Shown here: in pieces, positions 24,540 to 33,700 of the stretch
Layout: every line of letters begins with the position of its first letter
Numbering within the stretch: the first letter of the stretch is position 1
From: Kribbella jiaozuonensis
Lineage (GTDB): Bacteria; Actinomycetota; Actinomycetes; Propionibacteriales; Kribbellaceae
Direction: 5' to 3'
NCBI RefSeq assembly: GCF_005233875.1
Contig: NZ_SZPZ01000002.1
Coordinates: 806,001 to 870,000 of the forward strand
Length of the DNA stretch: 64,000 nt
The notes under the pieces: generated by a model
The model's input: only the letters and a program-made list of their open reading frames with translations
The model's database searches: none
Told to the model about the DNA's origin: nothing
Position numbers and translations under genes: made by a program

Positions 24540-25600
24540 GCGGTCAAGCCTGTCACGCCGAGTCCAGGAGCAGAAGGCAGGTGGATCAGCGAGCCGTCGT
24601 ACCGGATCCCGCCGGTCACCGGCGCCTCCCGCAGCCACCAGGCGGCGTCCAGGTCGTTGACCGTTGTCGTCGGGTACGCCGACACCAGCGCGGCCGCCGC
24701 GCCGACGCCCACGTGGCTCTCCATCATGCAGCCGACGATCGCGCCCAGCCTGTGCTCGCGAGCCAGCTCGAGCAGCGTCCGCGCCGGCGCCAACCCGCCA
24801 CACTTCGCCAGCTTCACGTTCACCAGGTCGGCCGCACCCTGCCGGATCACAGCAACCAGATCGCGTACGCCGTACACGGACTCGTCGGCGAGGATCGGCG
24901 TACTGACCCGGTCGGTCACCCACGCCATCCCGTCCAGGTCCGCCGCGGCGACCGGCTGCTCGACCAGCTCGATCGCGCACCCGGCGTCCTCCAGCGCCCG
25001 GATCACCGTGACCGCATCGCGCCGCGTCCAACCCTGGTTGGCATCCAGCCGCAACCGCGGCTCCGGCCCGATCGCATCACGCACCCGCCGGACCCGCTCG
25101 ATGTCGCCGACCGCATCCGTGCCGACCTTGATCTTGAGTACGTCGAACCCGTCCGCGACCCGATCCCGCCCCGCAGCCGCCAGCGCCGACGCATCGCCGA
25201 CCGACAACGTCACATCGGTCCGTACGACGTCAACCGTCGACCCGAGGAACCCGTGCAGCGTCTGACCCCGCCGCCGCGCAGCCAGGTCGTGCAGCGCAAC
25301 GTCGACCGCATCCTTCGCGCCGAAGTTGCCGACCGCCGCACCCTGTACCCGGCGCAGCGCCTCGGTCAGATCGTCCGGACCGAGCCCGTCCAACGCGGTC
25401 GTGATCGGGCCCTCGATACACGCCTCCGACCCGGCGAGCGAGTCGCCGGTCACCTTCCACACCTGCGGTGCCTCGCCCCAGCCGCTCAGCTCGCCATCAC
25501 TCACCTCGACGAGGAGCGACTCGACATGCGTCGCCGTACGCAACGCTGTGATGAACGGGGTGTGCAGCGGCGCCGACACCCGATGAGTCGTGATCTTCAC
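24536..25600 (-). CDS. Dipeptide (L-Ala-D/L-Glu) epimerase, enolase superfamily
   Basis: The 354-residue protein is a muconate-lactonizing-type enolase-superfamily member. Catalytic and metal residues are readable as KIKVG (Lys-x-Lys, about 155-157), RLDANQGW (Asp, about 186), ELVEQP (Glu, about 211), ILADES (Asp, about 236) and NVKLAKCGG (Lys, about 261). The family epimerizes the D-Glu of L-Ala-D-Glu to L-Glu, so murein dipeptides can be reused. The GTG at 25600 overlaps the previous stop (GTGA). Substrate assignment rests on the operon with the YkfC-like peptidase. Confidence 0.9.
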   Translation of the reverse strand: MKITTHRVSAPLHTPFITALRTATHVESLLVEVSDGELSGWGEAPQVWKVTGDSLAGSEACIEGPITTALDGLGPDDLTEALRRVQGAAVGNFGAKDAVDVALHDLAARRRGQTLHGFLGSTVDVVRTDVTLSVGDASALAAAGRDRVADGFDVLKIKVGTDAVGDIERVRRVRDAIGPEPRLRLDANQGWTRRDAVTVIRALEDAGCAIELVEQPVAAADLDGMAWVTDRVSTPILADESVYGVRDLVAVIRQGAADLVNVKLAKCGGLAPARTLLELAREHRLGAIVGCMMESHVGVGAAAALVSAYPTTTVNDLDAAWWLREAPVTGGIRYDGSLIHLPSAPGLGVTGLTA

Positions 25601-26424
25601 CGCACCGCTCCGAGGTCGTGTCTGTTGTTCCAACCTTCCAGGGCGATGCCGGCGATCAGCTTCTGCGCGTCGACATCCGGTAGATCCGAGGTGGTGCAGA
25701 CGACGAGCACGAACGGGTCCGCGTCGTCCGGCCGCATGATGCCACCGTCGTGCCGGATCCGCGTGTCCCAGCCGTTCTTGTGCTCGACCCGCGTACCGCT
25801 TGGCAGCAGCGCCGGGATCTCCCCGTTCCACTGGTTGCCGGCCAGCAGGTCGCGCAGGTAGTCGCCGGAGGCACCTTTCTGGTTGCCGACCGCAACGAGT
25901 ACGCCGGCGAGTCCGGCCGGGCTCATCAGGTTGCTGATCCCGGCGCGCTGCGCGGGACCGTCGTCGATACCGCGCTGGATCTTGGAGGCGGGCGAGGGCG
26001 AGCTGGGTAGCGTCGCCTCGCTCAGGGCGGTGTGGGCCGCGGGGATCCCGACCTGTTCGAGCACGAGGTCGGTCGCCAGGTTGCTGGAGCGGGTGATCAT
26101 CTCGGTCGCGAGCCAGCCGAGCGGCACCTCGGCGCCCAGCTTCTCCCAGGTCGCCGGCGCCTCGTCCTCGTCCGCGTTCACGGCGAACCGGCCGCTGCCC
26201 GCCGACGCGAAGTCGTTGTGCACGGTCACCGGCTGGTCGAGCGCCAGCTCACCCGACTCGACCTTGCGCATCATCGCCATCGCCACCGGCAGCTTCATCG
26301 TGCTGGCCGAGTAGTGCGGCCGCTCCGCCTCGTGCTCGAACACCGGTACGCCGTCCAGCCGGCCGAGCCACACCCCGAACTCCCCGCTCCCGTCGACCCC
26401 CTGGAGCAGCTCCGCGATTCCCAT
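25597..26424 (-). CDS. Class A beta-lactamase-like serine hydrolase
   Basis: The 275-residue protein has the penicilloyl-serine set: Ser41-Thr-Met-Lys44, an SDN-like Ser-Ser-Asn (TRSSNLATD) and KNG in place of KTG (VEHKNGWD). There is no signal peptide, which is unusual for a beta-lactamase and fits a cytoplasmic peptidase or esterase. It heads the operon with the epimerase and NlpC/P60 genes, where the ykf model has an LD-carboxypeptidase; it may replace that activity. The start is not certain: a TTG at 26436 is in frame, but the ATG gives a normal N-terminus. Confidence 0.83.
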   Translation of the reverse strand: MGIAELLQGVDGSGEFGVWLGRLDGVPVFEHEAERPHYSASTMKLPVAMAMMRKVESGELALDQPVTVHNDFASAGSGRFAVNADEDEAPATWEKLGAEVPLGWLATEMITRSSNLATDLVLEQVGIPAAHTALSEATLPSSPSPASKIQRGIDDGPAQRAGISNLMSPAGLAGVLVAVGNQKGASGDYLRDLLAGNQWNGEIPALLPSGTRVEHKNGWDTRIRHDGGIMRPDDADPFVLVVCTTSDLPDVDAQKLIAGIALEGWNNRHDLGAVR

Positions 26425-26467
26425 GCCGTCACCCAATCACAAGCAACCACCTGGCAGACTGCTGAGG

Positions 26468-27511
26468 GTGCGCCTGACCAACCCCCTCGACACCCGCCCG
26501 GGCGCGCCGCGAGCTGTGGGGGCCCGTCGGCCCGCCGCGAGCGCTAGGTCCCACGCGGGTCTATCGCGGGCTCTGGGGATTCTTGTGGGGTTCGCCGCCG
26601 ATCGTCTGCTCGGCGATCCCCGCCGGTTCCACCCGGTTGCCGGCTTCGGCCAGACCGCGGCCCGGGTCGAGCGCCGCCTGTACGCCGACTCGCGCCCCGC
26701 CGGAACCGCCCACACAGCGATCCTCGTCGGCTCCGCCACGCTCCTGGGCCTCGCGATCGAGCGAGGGACCCGCAAGCATCCGATGCTCCACACAGCAGCC
26801 ACCGCCGCGGCAACGTGGACCGTGCTCGGCGCCCGCAGCCTCGAACGCGAAGCCGAGACGATGGCCGCGCATCTCGAGGAGAAGGACATCCCGGCCGCCC
26901 GCGACCGCCTCAGCCACCTGTGCGCCCGCGACGCCACCGACCTGGAGGCGGACGAGCTGGCCCGCGCAACGGTCGAGTCGATCGCCGAGAACACCTCGGA
27001 CGCGTGCGTCGCACCACTCCTGTGGGGCGGAGTCCTCGGCATTCCCGGCCTCCTCGGCTACCGAGCGGCGAACACCTTGGACGCGATGTTCGGTTACAGG
27101 TCACCGAAGTACCAGAACTTCGGCTGGGCGTCGGCACGCCTGGACGACGTACTCAACCTGGTGCCGGCCCGCGTCTGCGCGGTGCTGACCGGCGTCGCAG
27201 CCGGCAGACCACGTGAGGCAACAGCTGTCTGGAAACGGGACGCGGCCAAGCATCCGAGTCCGAACGCCGGTCCGGTCGAGGCGGCGTTCGCCGGTGCGCT
27301 CGACCTCACGCTTGGTGGCACGAACAACTACGGCAGCTACCAGGAGGACCGCGGCACGCTGGGTGATGGGCCTACTCCGGCTGTCGCGGACGTCCGGAGG
27401 ACGGCCGCGCTGGCGCGCCGGGTCGGCATGGCGGCAGCGGGCGTCGCCGCCCTCGCCGCCCTCCTGAGTCGGCCACCGCGCCGGGCCGGCCGGCATGAGG
27501 AGAGGGTGTAG
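26468..27511 (+). CDS. cobD: Adenosylcobinamide-phosphate synthase (CobD/CbiB)
   Basis: CbiB attaches aminopropanol (phosphate) to adenosylcobyric acid in the membrane. The 347-residue protein has the early FAADRLLGDPRRFHPVAGFG, the ATVESIAENTSDACVAPLLW block, the YRAANTLDAMFGYRSPKY block and late NYGSYQED, all CbiB hallmarks. The GTG at 26468 is chosen; an in-frame ATG at 26423 lies across the divergent hydrolase start. The next gene begins immediately after the stop. No B12 riboswitch is visible here, unlike cobN and the chelatase gene. Confidence 0.9.
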   Translation: MRLTNPLDTRPGAPRAVGARRPAASARSHAGLSRALGILVGFAADRLLGDPRRFHPVAGFGQTAARVERRLYADSRPAGTAHTAILVGSATLLGLAIERGTRKHPMLHTAATAAATWTVLGARSLEREAETMAAHLEEKDIPAARDRLSHLCARDATDLEADELARATVESIAENTSDACVAPLLWGGVLGIPGLLGYRAANTLDAMFGYRSPKYQNFGWASARLDDVLNLVPARVCAVLTGVAAGRPREATAVWKRDAAKHPSPNAGPVEAAFAGALDLTLGGTNNYGSYQEDRGTLGDGPTPAVADVRRTAALARRVGMAAAGVAALAALLSRPPRRAGRHEERV

Positions 27512-28192
27512 ATGGGACTGAGCCACCGGCCGATGCGGATTGTGCTGATTCGGCATGGGGAGTCCGAGGCGAATCTGGACAAGACGGTGTACGAGCGCAT
27601 CCCGGATCACGCCGTACCGCTGACGCCGCACGGGCACGAGCAGGCGGTGAAGGCGGGTAAGGACCTGCGGGAGCTGTTCGAGAACGAGCCGGTGCGCGTG
27701 TACGTCTCGCCGTACCTGCGGGCGCGGCAGACGCTGGAGTCGCTCGGGCTGGACGACCTGATCGAGCTCCCGCGCGAGGAGCCGCGGCTGCGTGAGCAGG
27801 ACTGGGCCAACCTCCAGGACACCGCGGACATCGAACGGCAGGAGAAGCTGCGCGACTCGTTCGGGCACTTCTTCTACCGGTTCACCCAGGGCGAGTCGGG
27901 TGCGGACGTGTACGACCGGGTGTCGACGTTCCTGGAGACTATGCACCGCGACTTCGAGCAGCCGGACGCACCGCGGAACGTGCTGCTGGTCTCGCACGGG
28001 CTGACGATGCGGTTGTTCTGCACGCGCTGGTTCCACTGGTCGGTCCGGTTCTTCGAGTCGCTGCGCAATCCGGGTAACGCCGAAACACGCGTCCTGCTGC
28101 GGCAACCCGATTTCCGGTACAAGCTGGACCGGCCGTTCGAACAGTGGACGCCTTACGAACCGACGGAACGGGAGCGATCGGCATGGTTGTAG
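27512..28192 (+). CDS. Histidine phosphatase family protein
   Basis: The 226-residue protein carries the phosphohistidine motif LIRHGES at residues 12-18 and the second His in LLVSHGLTMRLF, with the usual Arg and Glu between them. This group (QDWANLQ, GHFFYRFTQGESGADVYDR) is a conserved actinobacterial phosphoglycerate-mutase-like set with unknown substrate. Its place right after cobD invites assignment as alpha-ribazole phosphatase (CobC), but the sequence looks like the general family, so I leave it open. It overlaps the next start by ten bases. Confidence 0.88.
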   Translation: MGLSHRPMRIVLIRHGESEANLDKTVYERIPDHAVPLTPHGHEQAVKAGKDLRELFENEPVRVYVSPYLRARQTLESLGLDDLIELPREEPRLREQDWANLQDTADIERQEKLRDSFGHFFYRFTQGESGADVYDRVSTFLETMHRDFEQPDAPRNVLLVSHGLTMRLFCTRWFHWSVRFFESLRNPGNAETRVLLRQPDFRYKLDRPFEQWTPYEPTERERSAWL

Positions 28193-29151
28193 CGCAGACG
28201 CGGGACACGGTCCTCGAACTGCTGGCGAGCCTGTCGCCGGCCCAGCTCGAGAAGATCCGCGCTCCGTTCGACATTCCGGACCACCAGCAGTGGACGTACC
28301 TGCCGGGGGCCGTACCCGGGCTGGCACTGACCGAGCTGAATCCGACCCAGCAGAAGCTGGTCGAGCGGCTGGTCGCGACCGGTTGCAGCGACCGGGGTGC
28401 GGCCGATGTCTGGGCGGTGCTGGACGCGGAGGTCGTCGTACGCGAACTGCCGGACCTGCCGCCGTCGGGGGAGTGGGAGGGCGCGACCGTCGCCGACCGG
28501 TACTTCCTCCGGGTGCTCGGCGACCCGAACGGGACCGATCCGTGGGCCTGGCGGCTGAACGGGCACCACCTCGCGCTGCACGTCACGCTCGTCGACGGCG
28601 CGATCGCGTTCACCCCGCAGTTCCTCGGGTCGAACCCGGCCGAGGTTCGCAGCGGTCCGAAGGCCGGGCGACGGTTCCTGGCCGCCGAACAGGACCTCGG
28701 CTTCCAGCTCCTGCACGCGCTCGAGCCAGGTCAGCTCGCCACAGCCCTGGTCGCGGACGAGGCGCCGGACGACATCCTGACCCGTCATGACCCGGTCGCC
28801 GACGCGTCGCTCCTGCACCGCGGCCTGGCGTACGGCGACATGAACGAGGACCAGCGCCAGCTCCTCAGCCTCCTCATCGGCCAGTACGTCGGACGCGCCG
28901 CCGGGCCGATCGGGCTGCAGACCTGGCAGGACATCACCGAGCGCGGTATCGAGCGGCTGACCTTCGCGTGGGCCGGCGAGACCGAGCCGGGCATCGGGCA
29001 CCGGCACTACTACTCGATCGCCGGCCCGAGCTTCCTGGCCGAGTACGACAACACCCAGGACAACGCCAACCACATCCACTCGGTCTGGCGCGACCTCCGC
29101 AACGACTGGGGCACAGACCTCCTCGCCGCGCACTACGCGATGCACCGCTGA
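28183..29151 (+). CDS. DUF3500 family protein
   Basis: The 322-residue protein fits DUF3500: an N-terminal helical part, then GDPNGTDPWAWRLNGHHLALHVTLV, VRSGPKAGRRFLAAEQDL and a C-terminal GHRHYYSIAGPSFLAEYDNTQ with clustered His and Tyr. The His-rich blocks hint at metal binding. No activity is known to me. ATG 28183 is supported by GGGAGC eight bases upstream. The gene is co-transcribed with cobD and the phosphatase. Confidence 0.87.
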   Translation: MVVAQTRDTVLELLASLSPAQLEKIRAPFDIPDHQQWTYLPGAVPGLALTELNPTQQKLVERLVATGCSDRGAADVWAVLDAEVVVRELPDLPPSGEWEGATVADRYFLRVLGDPNGTDPWAWRLNGHHLALHVTLVDGAIAFTPQFLGSNPAEVRSGPKAGRRFLAAEQDLGFQLLHALEPGQLATALVADEAPDDILTRHDPVADASLLHRGLAYGDMNEDQRQLLSLLIGQYVGRAAGPIGLQTWQDITERGIERLTFAWAGETEPGIGHRHYYSIAGPSFLAEYDNTQDNANHIHSVWRDLRNDWGTDLLAAHYAMHR

Positions 29152-29173
29152 CGCAGCACGCGGCGAGGAACAC

Positions 29174-30448
29174 TCAGTGGTGCCGTGGCTGGAACTCGTG
29201 GCCGATCGTCCACGAGGCGGAGCGATGGCCGAGCTGGTTGGCGTCGGTCATCGCCTTCCGGAAGTGGAAGCCGAGCCAGATCCTGGCATTCATGGTCTCT
29301 GCATCCAGGGCCGCGGCGCTGTCGAAGTGCCGGGATGCCGTGGACACCAAGGCGGGTACGTCGAGGTTGAGCGACCGCGCGCCGAACAGGTAGCTGAAGG
29401 TGCCGGTTGCCGCGCCGGTGATGGAGGCGTGCCCGCTGACGTAGTCCGGATACGGCGGCGTCTGCAGCAGCGACATCCAGCTGGCGTCGGCTTCGGTGGC
29501 CGGGTTGCCGTCCGTGTCGGCCAGCCGGATGGCCGTGATCGGGCGCCAGTAGGCGTAGTCGTACTTGGCTCGCCAGCAGGCGATCAGCGCATCGGCGACG
29601 CTCGTGCTGAGCAGGGCGAACGCGCGGGCACTGTCGACGATGTCCATCCCTCGCGCGGTGACCTGGCCCCGGAGTGCCGTCTGGTACTGCAGCACGGCGT
29701 TCGCGTTCCAGAAGACCGCGGTCTCGGTCTGTGCCGGGGTTCGGGCGGATCCGACCAGCGCACCCATCGACTTCACCTCGGCGAAGTCCCGGGCATAGGC
29801 CTTGGACGTGATCCGATAGGGGCCGGGAAGCCGGAACTGGGTGGGTGACCGGAGCGCCAGCGGTACGACGAATCCGAGCCACGGGGCGAGCATCGGTGCG
29901 AGGGCGTCGGGTGTCGGGCGCCAAACTCCCGGCGCGGGTGTCACCGTCAGCTGGATGTTCGCGCCTCGGCCGTCGTTGGCCCGCGCCTGGATCAGCGTCT
30001 GCGCCGCGTGCCGGCCGACCTCGGTTCCCCGGGTCTTCGCGCGACCGTCCGGGATGGTGCCGAGCGAGGCGGCGTAGTCGGTGGCGAGGTTCGTGGCCGA
30101 GGCCGGGAAGTAGTACCGCAGCACCTCGTACGCTGCGGTCGCGGCCGCCGCCTCGGAGGACGCCCTGGCGCGGACCTTCGGTTGCTTGAGGTACGGCTCG
30201 TAGCGGCCCTCGATCGCGACCACCGCGTCGTACACGGCCAGCGACACGAAGCCGAAGTACAGGCTGCCGACCGGGACCGGGGTGGCGTTCTCCGCGTAGA
30301 TCGTCCGGCCGGCGATGGTGTTCCACTGGGTGATTACCGCCGGGCCCGCCCGGACGCCGCCGGCCTGACTCGGCGCGGCGACGAGGGCAGGTGTGACGAG
30401 GCCGATCGTCAGCACGACGACCAGGAGTCTCCAGGCCTTCAAGCGCAT
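29174..30448 (-). CDS. Secreted vanadium-dependent haloperoxidase-like protein (PAP2 superfamily)
   Basis: The 424-residue protein begins with a signal peptide (LLVVVLTIGLVTPALVAAPSQA). The C-terminal half has the vanadate/phosphate pocket of PAP2-type haloperoxidases: KYDYAYWRPITAIR, YVSGHAS and the late ARIWLGFHFRKAM. Such enzymes oxidise halides with hydrogen peroxide or act as acid phosphatases. The binding set looks complete, so activity is likely, but the reaction cannot be fixed from sequence. GGAG precedes the ATG. It converges on the DUF3500 gene and is divergent from cobN. Confidence 0.87.
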   Translation of the reverse strand: MRLKAWRLLVVVLTIGLVTPALVAAPSQAGGVRAGPAVITQWNTIAGRTIYAENATPVPVGSLYFGFVSLAVYDAVVAIEGRYEPYLKQPKVRARASSEAAAATAAYEVLRYYFPASATNLATDYAASLGTIPDGRAKTRGTEVGRHAAQTLIQARANDGRGANIQLTVTPAPGVWRPTPDALAPMLAPWLGFVVPLALRSPTQFRLPGPYRITSKAYARDFAEVKSMGALVGSARTPAQTETAVFWNANAVLQYQTALRGQVTARGMDIVDSARAFALLSTSVADALIACWRAKYDYAYWRPITAIRLADTDGNPATEADASWMSLLQTPPYPDYVSGHASITGAATGTFSYLFGARSLNLDVPALVSTASRHFDSAAALDAETMNARIWLGFHFRKAMTDANQLGHRSASWTIGHEFQPRHH

Positions 30449-30645
30449 GATTGTCTCCTTCGGCTCAGGTAGATCAGAACCGGCCTGCGCTGAAGAAGAC
30501 GTTGCCGTACGACGCCGGAGGGCGTCCGCAGTACAAACCCTGTGATTCCGCCCTATACCAATGCGGTGCAGGGGTCAACGCGACAACGTGGGACGACTTC
30601 CACACCCGGTACGCCGCGGCCGTCGGCTAGAGTCTCGATCGTCAT

Positions 30646-30730
30646 CGACGGCATCAGCAGGAACCCGGTGTGAATCCGGGACGGTCCCGCCACTGTGACC
30701 CGCAAGGGGAGTCAGGAACTGCCGCCGTCG
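30646..30730 (+). ncRNA. Cobalamin riboswitch upstream of cobN
   Basis: It contains the B12 box GCCACTGTGACC (30689-30700), preceded by GGAACCCGGTGTGAATCCGG and followed by AGTCAGGAACTGCC. The arms CGACGGC (30646-30652) and GCCGTCG (30724-30730) close the element. A GC-rich hairpin (CGGGG, 30739-30743, with CCCCG) and the AAGGA ribosome site follow, so control is probably at translation start. High B12 would shut off cobN. The stretch from 30449 to 30645 holds no gene, only the divergent promoters. Confidence 0.93.
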
Positions 30731-30774
30731 TACCTCCGTTCGGGGCGTGGACACCCCGGGGAAGGAACTCCTCC

Positions 30775-33700
30775 GTGCTCCTTTTGCTCTCCACCGCCGA
30801 CACCGACCTGCTCGCTGCCGCCGAGGCGGACGCCGGCTGGAAGGTCGCGAACCCGGCCCGCCTCGAGCTCGCCGAGCTCGGACCGCTGCTGGACGCCGCA
30901 GAGATCGTCGTCGTCCGGCTCCTCGGCGGTCGCCGCGCGTGGGAAGAGGGCCTCGACGCGGTTCTGGCATCCGGCAAACCGGCAGTGGTGGTCAGCGGCG
31001 AGGCAGCGCCGGACGCCGAGCTGATGTCCCTGTCGACCGTGCCCGCCGGTGCGGTCACCGAGGCGCTCGCGTACCTGCGCGAGGGCGGCGCGGACAACCT
31101 CCGCAACCTGGCCGGCTTCCTGCGGGACACGCTGCTGCTGACCGGCGACGAGTTCGAGCCGCCGCGCGCGCTCCCGGCGTACGGCCTGCGGGGTGCGTAC
31201 GTCGAGGACGAGCGGCCCGTCGTCGGGATCGTGTACTACCGCGCGCACGAGATCTCCGGCAACACCGCCTTCGTCGACGCGCTCGCGGACGCGATCACAG
31301 AGGCTGGTGCCCAACCACTTCCGGTGTACTGCGGAACGCTGCGCGGGCTCGACCCGGCCGAGAACGTCGGGCTGTTCGACCTCCTGCGGAAATGCGACGT
31401 GCTCGTCACGACCCTGCTCGCGGCCGGTGGAGCCGTCGCTGCGAACGCGAGCGCGGGCGGTGCGGACGATGCCTGGGACGCCGGTGCGCTGGCGTCGCTC
31501 GACATCCCGTTGATCCAGGGGCTCGCGCTGACCTCGACCCGCGAGCAGTGGGCGGAGAGCGACGCCGCGCTCAGTCCGCTGGATGCGGCGACGCAAGTGG
31601 CGATCCCGGAGTTCGACGGGCGGCTGATCACGATCCCGTTCTCGTTCAAGTCGTACGACGCCAACGGGCTGGCCCGCTACGCGCCGGACGTCGAGCGGTG
31701 TGCGCGGCTGGCCGGGATCGCGGTGGCGCATGCCCGGTTGCGGCACGTGCCGGCGGCCGAGAAGCGGATCGCGCTGGTGCTGTCGTCGTACCCGACGAAG
31801 CACGCGCGGATCGGGAACGCGGTCGGTCTGGACACACCGGCTTCGGCCGTCGTCCTGCTCGGGCAGCTGGAAGCGGCCGGGTACGACCTCGGCGGGCTCG
31901 ACCTCAGTGAGCTGCAGGGCGCGGACGGCGCCGACGGGCTGATCCACCGCTTGATCGCGGCCGGCGGGCACGACGTCGACTGGCTCACCGACGAGCAGCT
32001 CGCCAACGCTGTCGCGAAGATCCCGCTGTCCACCTACGCCACCTGGTTCGGGCGTACGCCGGAATCGTTGCAGACGGCAATGATCGAGTCGTGGGGCGAG
32101 GCGCCCGGAGAGTTGTACGTCGACACGTCGGGCGACGAGCCGGCGATCGCGCTGGCCGCCTTGCAGTTCGGGAACGTCGTGCTGATGATCCAGCCGCCGC
32201 GGGGGTTCGGCGAGAACCCGGTCGCGATCTACCACGATCCCGACATGGCGCCGTCGCACCACTACCTGGCGGCGTACCGCTGGCTGGAGTCGTCGCGCGA
32301 CGAGGGCGGTTTCGGCGCGCAGGCCGTCGTACATCTGGGCAAGCACGGGACGCTGGAATGGCTGCCGGGCAAGGGGATCGGGATGGCGGCCGACAGCGCG
32401 CCGGACGCCGTACTCGGGAACCTGCCGATGGTGTACCCGTTCATCGTCAACGACCCGGGTGAAGGCACGCAGGCCAAGCGGCGGGCGCACGCGACGGTCG
32501 TGGATCATCTGGTGCCACCGATGGCACGGGCCGAGACGTACGGCGACATGGCCAAGCTCGAGTATCTGCTGGACGAGTACGCGACGGTGTCTGCGCTGGA
32601 CCCGGAGAAGGTGCCGACGTTGCGGGCGCAGATCTGGACGCTGATCCAGGCGGCGCAATTGCACCACGATCTGCACACGTCGGAGAAGCCGGACGACGAG
32701 GAGTTCGACGAGTTCGTCCTGCACCTGGACGGATACCTGTGCGAGATCAAGGATGTGCAGATCCGCGACGGGTTGCACATCCTGGGTGGTGCGCCGGCTG
32801 GTGAAGCGCGGGTGAACCTGGTGCTCGCGGTACTGCGGGCCCGGCAGCTATGGGGTGGGTCGTACTCGATTCCCGGCCTCCGCACTGCACTCGGCGAGAC
32901 CTTCGGGGTCGACGAGGCCGCGCTGCTTGCGAACCCTGGTCAGGCCGCGAACCTTGCCGAGCTTGCGACCCTCGCGGACCTACCCGCGGTCACCGGCGCG
33001 GACGGCGTCGACATCCTGGAAGCCGCCGCGCGCAAGCTTGTCGTCAGCATGGAGACGCTCAGCTGGGACGCCGCGAAGGTGCCGGTCGTCGTGACCGAGG
33101 TGCTCGGTCGGTCCTCGGACGCAGTCGCTGCATCGCTGACGTTTGCTGCAACCGAGGTGGTTCCGCGGCTAGCCCGGACCGGGGACGAGTTGGTCAACGT
33201 GGTGCGAGCGTTGGATGGACGGTTTGTCGAGGCGGGACCGTCTGGCTCGCCGACGCGCGGGCTCGTGAACGTGCTGCCGACCGGCCGCAACTTCTACGCC
33301 GTCGACCCGAAGGCGATTCCGAGCCGCAACGCCTGGGACGTCGGCGTCGCGCTTGCCGACTCGCTCCTCGCGCGGCATCAGACCGAGACGGGGGAGTACC
33401 CGCGGTCGGTCGGCCTGACGATCTGGGGTACGTCGGCCATGCGGACCCAGGGCGACGACCTCGCCGAGGTGCTCTGGCTGCTCGGCTGCCGACCGATCTG
33501 GGACGAGGCGTCGCGACGGGTGACGAGCTTCGAGGTGGTCGGGCTGGAGGAGCTCGGCCGGCCGCGGATCGATGTGACGATCCGGATCTCCGGGTTCTTC
33601 CGGGACGCGTTCCCGCACGTGGTCGCGCTGCTCGACGAAGCCGTGCGTACCGTTGCCGCCCTGGATGAGTCCGCCGAGGACAACTTCCTCAAGGCCCACG

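Noticed and set aside
27512..28192. Annotation as alpha-ribazole phosphatase CobC
   Set aside because: Only the position after cobD supports it; the sequence fits a general actinobacterial histidine phosphatase group.
30712..32778. 688-codon reverse frame across cobN
   Set aside because: Shadow of cobN; also crosses the B12 riboswitch.
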